Assembly (NCBI GenBank): GCA_963681505.1
Contig: OY811973.1
Coordinates: 6,736,673 to 6,800,672 of the forward strand
Length of the DNA: 64,000 nt
Direction of reading: 5' to 3'
From: Eunapius fragilis
Lineage: Eukaryota > Porifera > Demospongiae > Spongillida > Spongillidae
Part shown: one piece after another, positions 1 to 10,876 of the stretch
Position numbering within the stretch: position 1 is the stretch's first letter
Layout: the number at the start of each line of letters is the position of its first letter
The notes under the pieces: generated by a model
Database searches by the model: none
What the model was told of the DNA's origin: nothing
The model's input: the letters and a program-made list of their open reading frames with translations, nothing else
Translations under genes and position numbers: made by a program

Positions 1-1137
1 AAAATGGCGGCAAATAACAGTTGGACAGTGTGCAAGATGTGGGCACAAGTATTTTTGTTATCTATTATGACATAGAACCAACGCAAACTGTTCTTATTTG
101 TGTTATCGTTCGATTGATAGTGAACATAGTGTTAGATAGGGTTTGACTGAAGCTGAAGGAAGTGGTTGAATGGAAGTGAGGCCTTTGCCCAGGGAATGTC
201 CCCCCTCAGGGTTATTTAGCACATTATCATTCACCAAAGTATTAAACTTACAAATTAGATTGTATAGTCACCACCTCACCATAGCTATTTTTAGACCACT
301 CTACGTACAAATGACTTAATTCTCAATGCAAATCCTGTCCACATGCATAACGTATGCACTGATGATGGATGAGTGTGATTCACATAATGAAAAGAAAGAG
401 AATTGGTCAAGACATGAGCTAGTGTTGTACTCTTCCTTAGATGTTGTTCAAGGTAATAAAAGTTGTTGTTAGGTCTGGGTAGAACCACCAATGTGAACCC
501 CCAAAATGGACTGTTTTGGTTATTGGAAATCTAGCAAGTGCCCCATGGAGGTCTCAAACTTCCCCATACTGCACTCCCATTCAGGCCAGACTTAGACCTC
601 ATACAAAATTAGCTCATTGAACTAGTATGTAAAAACAACAAGAATGTTAGATGACTTAGAGGATTGGAAGTCAATGGTAGTGTAATAAGCCTGGGAGCAC
701 TCAGGAGACTGCCTACCTATTGCAGCAAATGGCAAACACAGATACAGTAAAGAGAGAATATTCATACAGGTGGTGATGTGAGAAAGTCAAATACACATAT
801 GTGAGGAGCAGACAAATACGCTAGTGTGGCAGAAGGCAGAAAAGCCCCTCCAGGGTAGGAGTGTTGTTATGGCCTTATATGAGCCCAGCACATGTACATA
901 GTTATACATACATGTTATTAAGTAGTTTGTAATAATTAAAAACTTGCTACGTTTAGACTACTAAACCACTCTACATAAAAAATACAGAGTTGTATCCCCC
1001 AGCATGTACATGTACATGGCATGGACTAGACAATATGGAAGATAGCACCTTGCATTGATGCAAGACAATGAATACAATGTATTTGGATCAACCCTTCTTC
1101 TGCTTGTTAGTACTTCACCACACCCTACATCACTCAC

Positions 1138-2664
1138 TTTGTTCACATCAGCTCCTGCCTTTACAAGGATCTCCACCACAGCTGTATGACCATTTTGAGC
1201 TGCCACATACAGTGGTGTGTTCTACATATGGGAGGTGAGGGTAAAGAAAAGCAGTGCAATACACATGCATCAATGAGGTGACAACATGTGGAGTTAAACA
1301 ATGCACTGATTGTTGTTCACATTCACATCAGATGGAACAAAATCTAGTGGCAATGAGCACATGGAAACTACAAGCATGAGGACAAAACCAATTCTATGGT
1401 CTCATTAATACTGCCAGACTATCCTATCATCAATTAATTCCCAATCATATGTTCAATGAACAAAGATCTGGTTGCAGTAATAAGCTCCATGTTTGTTTTA
1501 AAGAAAACAAGTTTAGTAATGTAAAGTAAAAAAATGACTGACAGTGATATGCTTATGATAGCATTAAAAGTATGATATTACTAACAGCCCTACTGTAGCA
1601 TAAAAGGTTACATGCATAAAACTACTCAACCATGAATACAAAAACTGTCCACATGTACATACTCCCCAACTGAACATACACATGTACATACCTCCCCATA
1701 CCCAACATACACATGTACATACCTCCCCATACTCAACATACACATGTACATACCTCCCCATACCCAACATACACATGTACATACCTCCCCATACTCAACA
1801 TACACATGTACATACCTCCCCATACTCAACATACACATTACCTCCCCACACCCAACATACACATGTACATACCTCCCCATACTCAACATCCACACCAACA
1901 CCACGTGACAGGAGCTGTTGGACAGCTCTCACATCTCCAGTCCTGCATGCTTCAACTAGCTGTAGTGGACAAATGTACACATATGAAAATGAAGTACTAT
2001 AACACATATCCTAACCATGATCATTTGAGCATTAATATAATTGATGGTCACATCTTATCTGCCCAGCACTTGACATCTACTAAGTTAGTTAGATTTACCA
2101 AACGCTATAATAATGAAGAGTTATACAAACAATTATTCAAAAGACAGAAGTAGTAGAAAGGCTGGGGAAGAGGTACCATTACTCATTTGGTCTACTAAAT
2201 AGTTATCAATCCAACGGTTTTTACATGCATTATTCATACCACGTGCTCAGGCGGAAGCGAGCCAGTAAATACTATATAGTTTGGCGTAGCCTGACCTTTG
2301 CGAGGTCAGGCTACGCCTAACTAAGCCAGTACTACTAAGGTCATGAAGTTCTTCAGAGAGTAAGAAGGCTTAGGCGTATTTTATTGGGTAGCCCAAATAT
2401 GCCTAGTGAAATAAACTAATCTAAATTAGGTGTGGTTGCTGGAAGCCTGGAAGACTTAGGAGGTTGTATTAGCCCCTTGCCTTCACTGCATGTAATTGCG
2501 ATCAATTCAGCTTCTTAATCTAAGTTCAACGAATGAAACGGTCAAATGCATCTCCCACAAACCAGCGCATGAAATTTAATTTTCCACCTAGCTCACCTTT
2601 GATATTTTGTCGCTTATCCCAAGAAACCTCACAATACAGTAATACATACCTGTTCTGCGGACAT
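1138..2664 (-). CDS. Ankyrin-repeat protein gene, 5' exons (copy 1, runs off window)
   Basis: Three minus-strand coding exons can be read with consensus splice sites, all in phase 0. Exon 1 is 2664-2650 and encodes MSAEQ, followed by the donor GTATGT. Exon 2 is 1959-1873 (29 aa, beginning LVEACRTGD) and follows a CAG acceptor. Exon 3 is 1221-1138 (28 aa), contains the ankyrin signature TPLYVAAQNGH and ends ADVNK before GTGAGT. Joined, the start reads as a typical N-terminal ankyrin helix pair. Downstream exons lie left of the window. By comparison with the second copy (23185-52875), the full protein may carry a coiled coil and a kinase domain. The exon-2 donor is supplied by the first unit of a 31-bp minisatellite. 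Confidence 0.7.
1660..1885. repeat. 31-bp minisatellite carrying splice-donor motifs (copy 1)
   Basis: About seven units of roughly 31 bp of the type ACATACACATGTACATACCT plus CCCCATACTCA. Read on the minus strand, every full unit contains GGGGAG|GTATGT, a good 5' splice-site match. The array begins exactly at the 3' end of the ankyrin exon at 1873-1959. The corresponding array in copy 2 has about ten units. Confidence 0.9.
2283..2317. other. Perfect 14-bp stem hairpin in intron 1
   Basis: GGCGTAGCCTGACC and GGTCAGGCTACGCC flank a 7-base loop. Copy 2 has the same structure near 52618-52654 with a longer loop and one arm mismatch. It may be the core of a short foldback element; no function is evident. 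Confidence 0.7.
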
Positions 2665-4409
2665 CCACTTTGATCAGTTATCCCGGACAAGTAAGCCTAC
2701 GTCGTGGTATGCTCCAATAGATCTGCGTTGCTGGTTTTTGTCGCGTGAGTAACCTGCAATGAATACACGTACATACGCCTCTGTCACTGAAGTTAGCTGT
2801 CGCACTTTGGTTGGATCCTCATATACTAACATATGTGTCGATGAAAGAGTTGCAAAGTCCATCTCTGGATTGCGTTAGTTATACTAACTCGCCGTATACC
2901 TAGGTACTTTATTATCATTAATTTTTTTCTATGCTCCTGCTGACCCCAAAGGACATACTTGCATACATGTTGTTGCCCGTGGGTTGTTTTTGTTAGTTTT
3001 TTGTATTAAGTGAATAGCTATTCCCCCCTTTTCGATATTCATACTGTAACAGTCCTCGGGAATTGACGGCTTGTGACCATTGAGTATTGTGGTATGCACT
3101 TTCACATACATGTACATTCATGTAGAAAATATTTCATTTTAATGGTTATAACTATGCAAAACTAGGAAGCTTTTCGTAATAATATGCCCTAAAACGTTGG
3201 CAGCAATGTGCAAGTAGCGATAGGACACGAAAGAATGGATAAGTTATGCGGTTCTCCTAGAGCGCTAAACACCCAGTTAAACGTATATTATTCATAGGAA
3301 GAATTAATTCTAAGTGCCAGAAGAGGGCATTATAATCAAGCGCATGCTTGTGCACAGTACACAATACAGTAAATCCTCCATGACTTACAGAGAAACTAAG
3401 TTAGTAAAAATTAAAAAAATTTGACGTGCATGTCAGTGTACATATTAACACGTCCATATTATGGTACAAGTAGATATCAAGGGACTCAAACAAAAACATT
3501 TTCATGATGATTAGAGTGACTACACAGTTCATTTACGCATCCATCAAGCACACACACGCGCAAACACACAGCTGACACTAGGTGTATATGTGACACATCA
3601 ACTAACATATATAATTACTGTAATTTTGACAATACGGGCATCCTTTCAAATACATGCATCTGAATCCACTCTTGTACATGTCGCATTCCCTGCACGGAGA
3701 CTAATTGTGTGCCACCGACCTCAGTACGTGATTGTTATCAAGCAAAAAATAAATATTGGATTTAATAATTGAAAATTTACTGCCACTCTATAAAGGATAT
3801 ATGAGAGGAAAAAATTTCCATCCGCTTCCAGTGCGCAAGGAGTTTTTCCAAAACTAGGACGCTTGTGTTCTAAGGAAAGAGCACATATGTTGTTACATTA
3901 ATAGTTGATGCGTTGAAATTTCTGGCGAATAATCAAGGAAGGAAATAAACGGAATTGCATGTCTTTCATTTGGATCAGGCCTATAATTTATGCGCTGTTA
4001 CGCTGAAATACAGATTTCTTCATAGACACACCCCTGAATTGATACCTGAGTCTCAGGTTCAAGTAAGCGATCTTTTCGGATACACTTTGGTTTAGGTACA
4101 AATGAAAGACCCCGCCCGAGTACTTTTGTTTCAGCAGACAACTTTCAAATTCCTATTTTTACATACATGCGACGAGAGGTACGCATCAATTAGCATATAT
4201 AAATATATATGAGACAGTGCCCAACAAAATCGCGGCCATTACATTGGGGACCGCCGCCGTAAGTCTTGGTATCAATTGGGGGGTAGCGATAGATAATTGT
4301 CCGATAATCGAATATTAGTAATTATATAGACAAAAATAAATATCGCGTTGCCTACTTGCCTCACATGGTTCGGCTGTTCGGGTTCTTGCTAGTTGCTAAT
4401 CTTGTTATT
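2665..4409. other. Upstream region of ankyrin gene, no gene recognised
   Basis: No convincing coding frame is present. The region lies between the minus-strand start codon at 2664 and the plus-strand hAT relic, so it should hold the promoter of the ankyrin gene. It is AT-rich with short imperfect palindromes, for example GATACCTGAGTCTCAGGTTC near 4039. It is conserved in copy 2 at 52876-54682. Confidence 0.5.
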
Positions 4410-6274
4410 TGTGATGTGTGCATGATCGTGCCGATCTCTATAAGGTTGGAACTGTAGTGCTGCGTAGATGGGAGGAAAATCGGAAGGTTTCGTGGTTCCC
4501 TGCACGGATATTGAAGCATCCAATTCCAGAGCAATCTCAACCTGAAGGCTCGTGGCAGGTGCAATGGCTGAGGGAAGCATCAGGCACCGGTACTAGCCCT
4601 ACGGGTCCACAGAACATTTTGATCCCTGGGTAAATGATGATGGCGAAAATCTGTGCAACACTGTAGTGAATAAAGAAGACTTCAAGGTGCTCCCAGGTGA
4701 TGGAACAATCCACCAAACTCAACCAAGCCAGCCTTCAGCGTCATCTAATAGTAGGCCTATAGCTGACGCAGAATCTGCAGATCAGCAGATACATGTAGCC
4801 AGCAAACTAGTCCCTCAGGTGAGCACCATTGCAGGTTTCGGAAATTCGAGTTTTGTCTGGCTTTACTTTACAAGACCTACCTTCAAACGTTGGAAGGGAA
4901 AGGATGATTCAAAGTATTGCACTATTGAGCGGTAAACAGTGAATGACTGCATATAAGTATCTAGGTTCTCCACAACCTATGAAAACCCACATTCTGTCTA
5001 AGCAGCCACAGTATATCAAATGCACAAGCACAAGCCAGCTGGCAACACAAATGTAATCAACCCATTTGACATGACAAAGGAAATAGCCCTTAAAAATGCA
5101 CAAAAGACAGCTCCGTATCCTAAAACTCATCAAAAATACCTTGACACCTTGGACAAGGTGGCGATGTGGATAGCAGTGCGTTGCATGCCTATCCAAGTGG
5201 CATGCAACGAGCAGTTTGATGCCATTTTAAAGGAACTTGACCCAAAGTTTCCACGCATGCCTGACAAAGAGATACGGGGCACTATTCTCCAGAAGCACCT
5301 ACGAGCCATTGACAAGCTTAAGTCAATCTGCCCTCCTAGGGTAGCAACAACTATAGATATCTGGTCACGCCTGGATAGAACATGGTTTGGAACCGTAACA
5401 GTCCATTTCATTTAACAGTCCTGGCAATTGAAGGAGTGCGTGTTATGGGCACGTTGCTTGGATGTTACTGTTGGGATCGACGATGAAGACCATAACGGGG
5501 AAATTTCCAGAGAGAATTCTGATAACATCGCACAGTTCTACTGTGGTTTGCTGGAAAAGTTTGACCTTACTCCTCATACTAATACAAGAGATGCACTGAC
5601 TGTAATGGAAGCATTTAGGGGAAACATGGAAAGAGGTATGTGAAATAATACCTTTGTGAATTTTATTTACAATGTTTTTATTTTAATACATAGGTAGTGA
5701 GTGGTGTTGAAGGTCTTCGTTGTGTATCACATGTATTCCATAATGCCATCAGAAAGGCTTGTATTATTAAACCAGATATCGGCAAGTGCGAAACTTGTGT
5801 AAGGAGATAAAATCATCGAGTCTATTGTCAGAGCAGCTTTCCAATTTGGCAAAGATGAATGGGAAGAATGCTACCAAGGTGGTTTTAGACTGCAAATGGA
5901 GATGGGGGTACTGCTTAAAGATGATCAGAAGATACATGTCTCTGAAAGATGAATTTAATGAACTCCACTGCAACAATGATGTTAACACCTTACTACGCAG
6001 GCTAGGTTAACGGATTTGGGTAACATGCTGCAAGAGGCAGTAGATCTGATATTCTTTTTGGAAGGCAGTAAATATGTGACACTGGCACGTGTTCCTTTTG
6101 CACCTCTATATTCATCTAGAGGACAAAGCTGGTGAGGACTTTGGTGTTGCTCAAGCAGGAAGCAGGGCACTGCGTGAGTACTTAAACAGGCGTTATCCAC
6201 TGCTACCGATACATTACCTTGCTGGATATCTGGATCCCAGATTTTTCAAGTTTGAACCATTTGTTGCCTTCTAA
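4410..6274 (+). pseudogene. hAT-superfamily transposase relic (copy 1)
   Basis: Broken plus-strand reading frames resemble a hAT/ZBED-type transposase. The 5' part (4418-4633) reads as a small PWWP/Tudor-like block (VGTVVLRRWEE, WFPARIL). A degenerate BED-finger-like stretch (FVWLYFTRPTF) follows near 4850. Then comes the core around 5020-5640, with the hAT-type segment TTIDIWSR and GTVTVHFI, and after a likely short intron (GTATGT at about 5636, ATAG at about 5693) VVLDCKWRWGY and LAGYLDPRFFKF. An in-frame TAA follows HFI near 5413; copy 2 reads TCA there. The C-terminal dimerisation region is absent: at about 6250 the frame is replaced by reverse transcriptase sequence. Family assignment is by motif only. 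Confidence 0.65.
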
Positions 6275-8444
6275 TGCAGCAAGCATTCCTTTACCAACTT
6301 CCATATGTTCCTCTCTCAGAGACTTAGTCAATCTCCTGTCAACGGGCAAGGTACCCACCTCTGTCTCTACATTTCTGGCTGGCGGCAGTTTGACTGCCCT
6401 GAACAAATCCACTCCCTGACATCAGACCTATTGCTGTTGGGGAAGCATTGAGGAGGCTAACTGGGAAGTGCTTGTGTTCTTTGATAAAGTACAAGGCCTC
6501 AGAATTTTTTCAGCCTCTTCAGTTTGGAGTTGCTTGTGCTTCAGGCTCTGAGAAGGTTGTACATGGCCTCAGGGCATGCATAGATAAGCACAGGGAAGAT
6601 GATGATTTTGCAGTAGTAAAGGTGGACATGCACAATGCTTTTAATTTGGTCTCCAGACAGGCCATTCTAGATTAATGCACTCTCCATTTCCCTGAGCTTT
6701 TACCTTGGTCCACATGGTGCTATGCTGCTCATCCCTTGCTGTGGCACCCCATGGGTCGCATCTTCTCAGAAACAGGTGTCCAACAAGGTTACCCCCTGGG
6801 CCCCCTGCTCTTTGCACTGGTTCTGCAGAGGATCTTAAATGCCATTGATGCTGATGATGACTGTATCCACATCCTATATCAAGCCTGGTACCTCGACGAT
6901 GGAACCTTAGCCGGCAAGAAATCTGCTATCCTTCGTGCTCTTTCTCTGTTGGATTCTATTGATCCATCCCTTGGGATTTTTTATAAATATGTCCAAATGT
7001 GAGTTGTTTTGTAAAGGTGACACCAGTGAGTTTCCCCCATCTATGATGTACTCCCATGTACCTCACCTTGACTTACTAGGAGCCCCTAAGGGGACTACCT
7101 TTTCTGTGGAAAGTATGCAGCATCAAAGCGTTCACAGGCCTTGAAGTTGTTATCCAGACTGGTAGAAGTACAGGTTGCCTTGATTCTGCTTCATTTGTGT
7201 GGGAGCTACTGTAAATTAATCCATATGGCTAGAGCTACCCCGCCAAATTTAGTCTCAGAGGCACTTCAGCTGTTTGATGTTGAGGTTCGGCAGTGCTTTG
7301 CATAGAGTACAGCTGTAGAAGTTACGGATCGTGCATGGCAGCAGGCCCAACTGAATCTGAGTCACGGAGGTCTTGGGCTTCGCTCACTCCTCAGCTGCCT
7401 ATATTGCCTCCCTTTGTGCTTCCGGCTTTTGTGATGCACAGAATCCACACCTATCTCACACGGTTGATCTCTTCAACAAGCTTGTCTCCCCGTCTGAGGT
7501 AATCTCTGTGGATGCTATCACTACCTTACCAATCCACCAAAGGGAACTGTCAAAGAAACTAGAGGACCACTAGTTCTCATTGTTGTTGGAAGCATCATCA
7601 CCTGCCAACAAGGCTCGGCTGCTCTCTGTGTCAGTACCTTATGCTGTATCCTGGCTACTGGTCACACCTTCTCCTGGCCTCGACCTGCACCTCGACCCTA
7701 ATGAGCTGCAAATTTCCATCCAATGGTGGCTAGGGATAGACACAGCTAGAGGCTCCTCGTGCTCTCTGTGCCCTGGCTTAGCTCTTGACCACCTTGGCAA
7801 CCACGCTACTACCTGTAAACAGGGTGGTGATGTCGTTACCCGCCACAACCATCTGTGTAACATGATTGTTGAGTTTTGCCACCGTGCCCATCTAGGAGTG
7901 AGAGTAGAGTCAGGTAGTGGCATTACACCAGACATAAGGCCGTACCCGGCCAGCGGATGTACTAGTCCTCAATTGGGAGAGAGGGAAACATGCTGCCCTT
8001 GACATCACAGTGACCTCTCTCTTAATCCCTTCTATCCTAACAGCAGCAAGCTTGTCTGAAGGGGCTGTAGCGGAGGAGGCGGAGGCCAGGAAGCATAGAA
8101 TAAACGACCCCATGTTTTCAGAGCTGGGTTGGGTGTGTACCCCACTTGTGGTTGAGACTTATGGAAACTGGGGTAGGGAAGCCCACTCTACTTTCACTCG
8201 CCTAGCTTCTCACCTGGCCATCATCACCTCTTCCGACAAAGATAAGGTGCTCACAGATCTATACAGCAGGCTGAACTTCACCCTGGTTCGCGCCATGGCT
8301 AGAGCCTTATTGGCAAGATGTGCTCCCTGGCCTTCAGGATATCTTTTGAATTTTTCTATGTAATGTGTTTTATACGTATTATTATTAAATCCTAATCATG
8401 CCTGTGTTTATAATAATAATAATAATAATAATAATGTACATGTT
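6250..8444 (+). pseudogene. 5'-truncated non-LTR reverse transcriptase relic with (TAA)n tail (copy 1)
   Basis: The plus-strand frames contain reverse transcriptase motifs in order: a fingers region (GGSLTALNK, then IRPIAVGEALRRL after a frameshift at about 6415), KVDMHNAFNLV near 6630, VQQGYPLGPLLFALV near 6780 and the catalytic YLDDG near 6892. The C-terminal part (7580-8363) has a cysteine/histidine pattern (CSLCPGLALDHLGNHATTC) followed by ITPD and a D-containing block, reminiscent of the finger plus restriction-like endonuclease of R2-type elements (inference). The element ends in TTTATAATAATAATAATAAT at about 8410-8438, a simple-repeat tail typical of target-primed elements. Several stops and frameshifts are shared with copy 2, so the decay predates the duplication. 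Confidence 0.7.
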
Positions 8445-9031
8445 CATGTATCCATGCATTCCCTATACATGTTACGTAAATCAATAAAATTTCGCAACTG
8501 TACAACGCTTTCTATTTACATCTCGTACTCGTGTTCCATACCGTGATTCTCTAATTAAACCAATTCTGGGGCTCTAGTTATTTTCTTTGCCTCAATGTTA
8601 TCCATTATGTAGATATTCATTGCTGTGCAAATTGAGTGCATGCTCGATTTGCGCCAATGATGTAGGCATACATTAAATGGGACATAGTTCGGTTTTAAAT
8701 CATTGGCGCGAATAGTGGTGATCACATGACGCAACAGCAACCATATATAATCGACCCAATTAATAAGAAATCCATCACTGCAATTTTCCACTGTTCCCAG
8801 CTACAATATGAGTCTGGGGAAACTATATTGTACATTTGTCATGGCCAAATCCACACCAGACAGTGAACACATCAAAATTCTATCGTACGCTGACTTGACT
8901 GAAACGTGTATCTCATGAGTGACAGTGGAATATATAAACTCGATCAAATATATGTCATCTACAATTAATTTAACACGTTTGTCTGAATAAGAAAGGCTTT
9001 TAAGGTTCAGAATGCTTGCCTTAATCTATTC
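8445..9031. other. Non-coding spacer with a short inverted repeat
   Basis: No gene is recognised. An imperfect inverted repeat at 8643-8715 has arms TTTGCGCCAATGAT and ATCATTGGCGCGAA and could be a tiny foldback element. The region is conserved in copy 2 (58730-59316). Confidence 0.45.
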
Positions 9032-9452
9032 CTAGTCCACTACTTCCAGTTGAAGGTCTCCAATCAAATCCACAAGCTGATCTGAGACAAAACGAATTAC
9101 AAGTTGGAACCGCCCCTTCTTGAGAGGAACAGTCTCCAAAATGCCTTCAGAAGGGCCCCAGCGGGAGACAGGGCTAAGTGCAATTAGGAGGAATACAAAA
9201 AGTTAATGGGCAGCACAACTGATACCACAGGTCCCCAGTCCAAATATCTCCCAGGCCTAAATACCATGGGTCCCCAGTCCAAATATCCCCCTGGCCTACA
9301 TAAAATGGGTCCTCAGTCTAAATATCCCCCTGGCCTAAATACCATGGGTGCCCAGTCCTAATATCCTCCCCCCCCCGCCCCCAGCCTAAATACACATCAT
9401 TATTTCGTTGGTCAGCCATACATACGCTGGAGTCATTCATGCTGAGGCCCTT

Positions 9453-9454
<2 letters not shown>

Positions 9455-9496
<42 letters not shown>
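9455..9496. repeat. (GT)n microsatellite
   Basis: An uninterrupted GT run lies in the last intron of the transglutaminase copy. Copy 2 has a longer, interrupted version at about 59726-59788. Confidence 0.9.
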
Positions 9497-9497
<1 letters not shown>

Positions 9498-10713
9498 ATG
9501 CATGTATGGTATGTAGTGTGTGTATTGTGTTGTATATATGTGTGTATTGTACATGTGTGGTATGTGTGACCAACTGAACCCTCCGCCCACTCTCCAACCC
9601 CTCACTCCAACCCCCCTCCCATCAATGCAATTGTGCAACACACCTCACAGACATTTCAGCATCCTGGACATGCCCTGCTCCATGGAGGTGGAAGACTCCA
9701 TTGGTGAGCCTTCTACCCAGGGTGTTGGCAAACTTAACCTTCACAGCAACCGGCTTGTACAAATGGAGGGCACCAGTTGGAACTGTTATAGCGATATCAG
9801 GTGTCTATGTGTGGTGGCATATGTGTGTGTGTGTGTGTGTACTAATAATAACTGACTTGTTAGTTGACCACAACACTCCCATCACCTTAACTCTCATACT
9901 TCTGCTCTTTACTTGACAACACTTCCTAGCTGTTCCGCCATCTCCCTCAATCACAGCCATGGCCACAAACTTCAAGTAGCCTTCTCCCCCACCTATCCAG
10001 AGGTAGTCCTTGGGCTCCACCCCCAACTCACATTCCTTAACTGCACAACAGAGAAACAGCACCCACAACACAATGAAGCATCAGTACTTACCTCACCAGT
10101 ACAGTACGTATCTCACCAGTAGCTACCTCACCAGTAGCTGTAGCTACCTATCCATGCACACCAGCTAGCTACCTATCCATGTACACACACCCACAGTTCT
10201 TACATTATACTTGTAGTCTAGTTAGAACATGCCATCAAATAAAAGTATATTGATACTCCCAAATAATCACCTGAGGTTATAGCGAAAGGGATCTAGCACA
10301 TATTTTTTCGAGTTTTCAAATTATTTCATTTTCTAAGAGACACCTATGTCCTCTACAACTTCTTTCTTATGCACTTGAAATTAGTCTGTCCATCATGGTG
10401 TTACAGTGGCCTGAATTTGTCGTTACGCATACATTTTAATTGAACACATCAACTTTGATACTCTATCCTTGAAAATTTTTATAATATGCGATTGGTCCCT
10501 TTTTGCTGCCACGATCCCTTAAATACATATATATATATATAAACACCTGATGCACTTTAAATAGAACCACACACAAAAAGACACACACACACACCAACCT
10601 TCCCCGGGCTCCAAGGTGAGGACATGGTCCAGGCCACACCTCATGGCATGCCCCTGTTCACCAGTGTAGGTGCTGGAATGACCTTTCACCACTAGCCTGC
10701 ACCTAGCTGCCTT

Positions 10714-10846
10714 TGTCTGATATTTAGTTGTTACGTAATAATTGTAATGTGTATCGCGTGACTCATTATTCCTTTGAACGTGAAGTGAGGGTGGATTGTC
10801 GCGTACGGAATCTACAGTGATCCTGCGATTGTAAAGATCTTGCACA
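10714..10846 (+). repeat. BEL/Pao 5' LTR
   Basis: 133-bp terminal repeat with TG...CA ends, followed directly by TGG at 10847. It is short for the family and should hold the promoter. It differs from the 3' LTR by one base. Confidence 0.97.
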
Positions 10847-10866
10847 TGGTCCTATCGAGCCTGGGA
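10847..10866 (+). promoter_or_regulatory. Putative primer binding site
   Basis: TGGTCCTATCGAGCCTGGGA starts at the base after the LTR and begins with TGG, as expected for pairing with the CCA 3' end of a tRNA. The tRNA was not identified. Confidence 0.65.
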
Positions 10867-10876
10867 TTATACCAGT

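Noticed and set aside
1682..2153. Long plus-strand frames of HTHVHTSPY-type peptides
   Set aside because: They are translations of the 31-bp minisatellite; the same happens at 51860-52442.
2674..2862. 62-codon minus-strand frame just upstream of the ankyrin start
   Set aside because: It ends before the MSAEQ exon and in a different frame. The 15-bp exon with ATG next to a consensus donor explains the start better, and the frame is not conserved at full length in copy 2.
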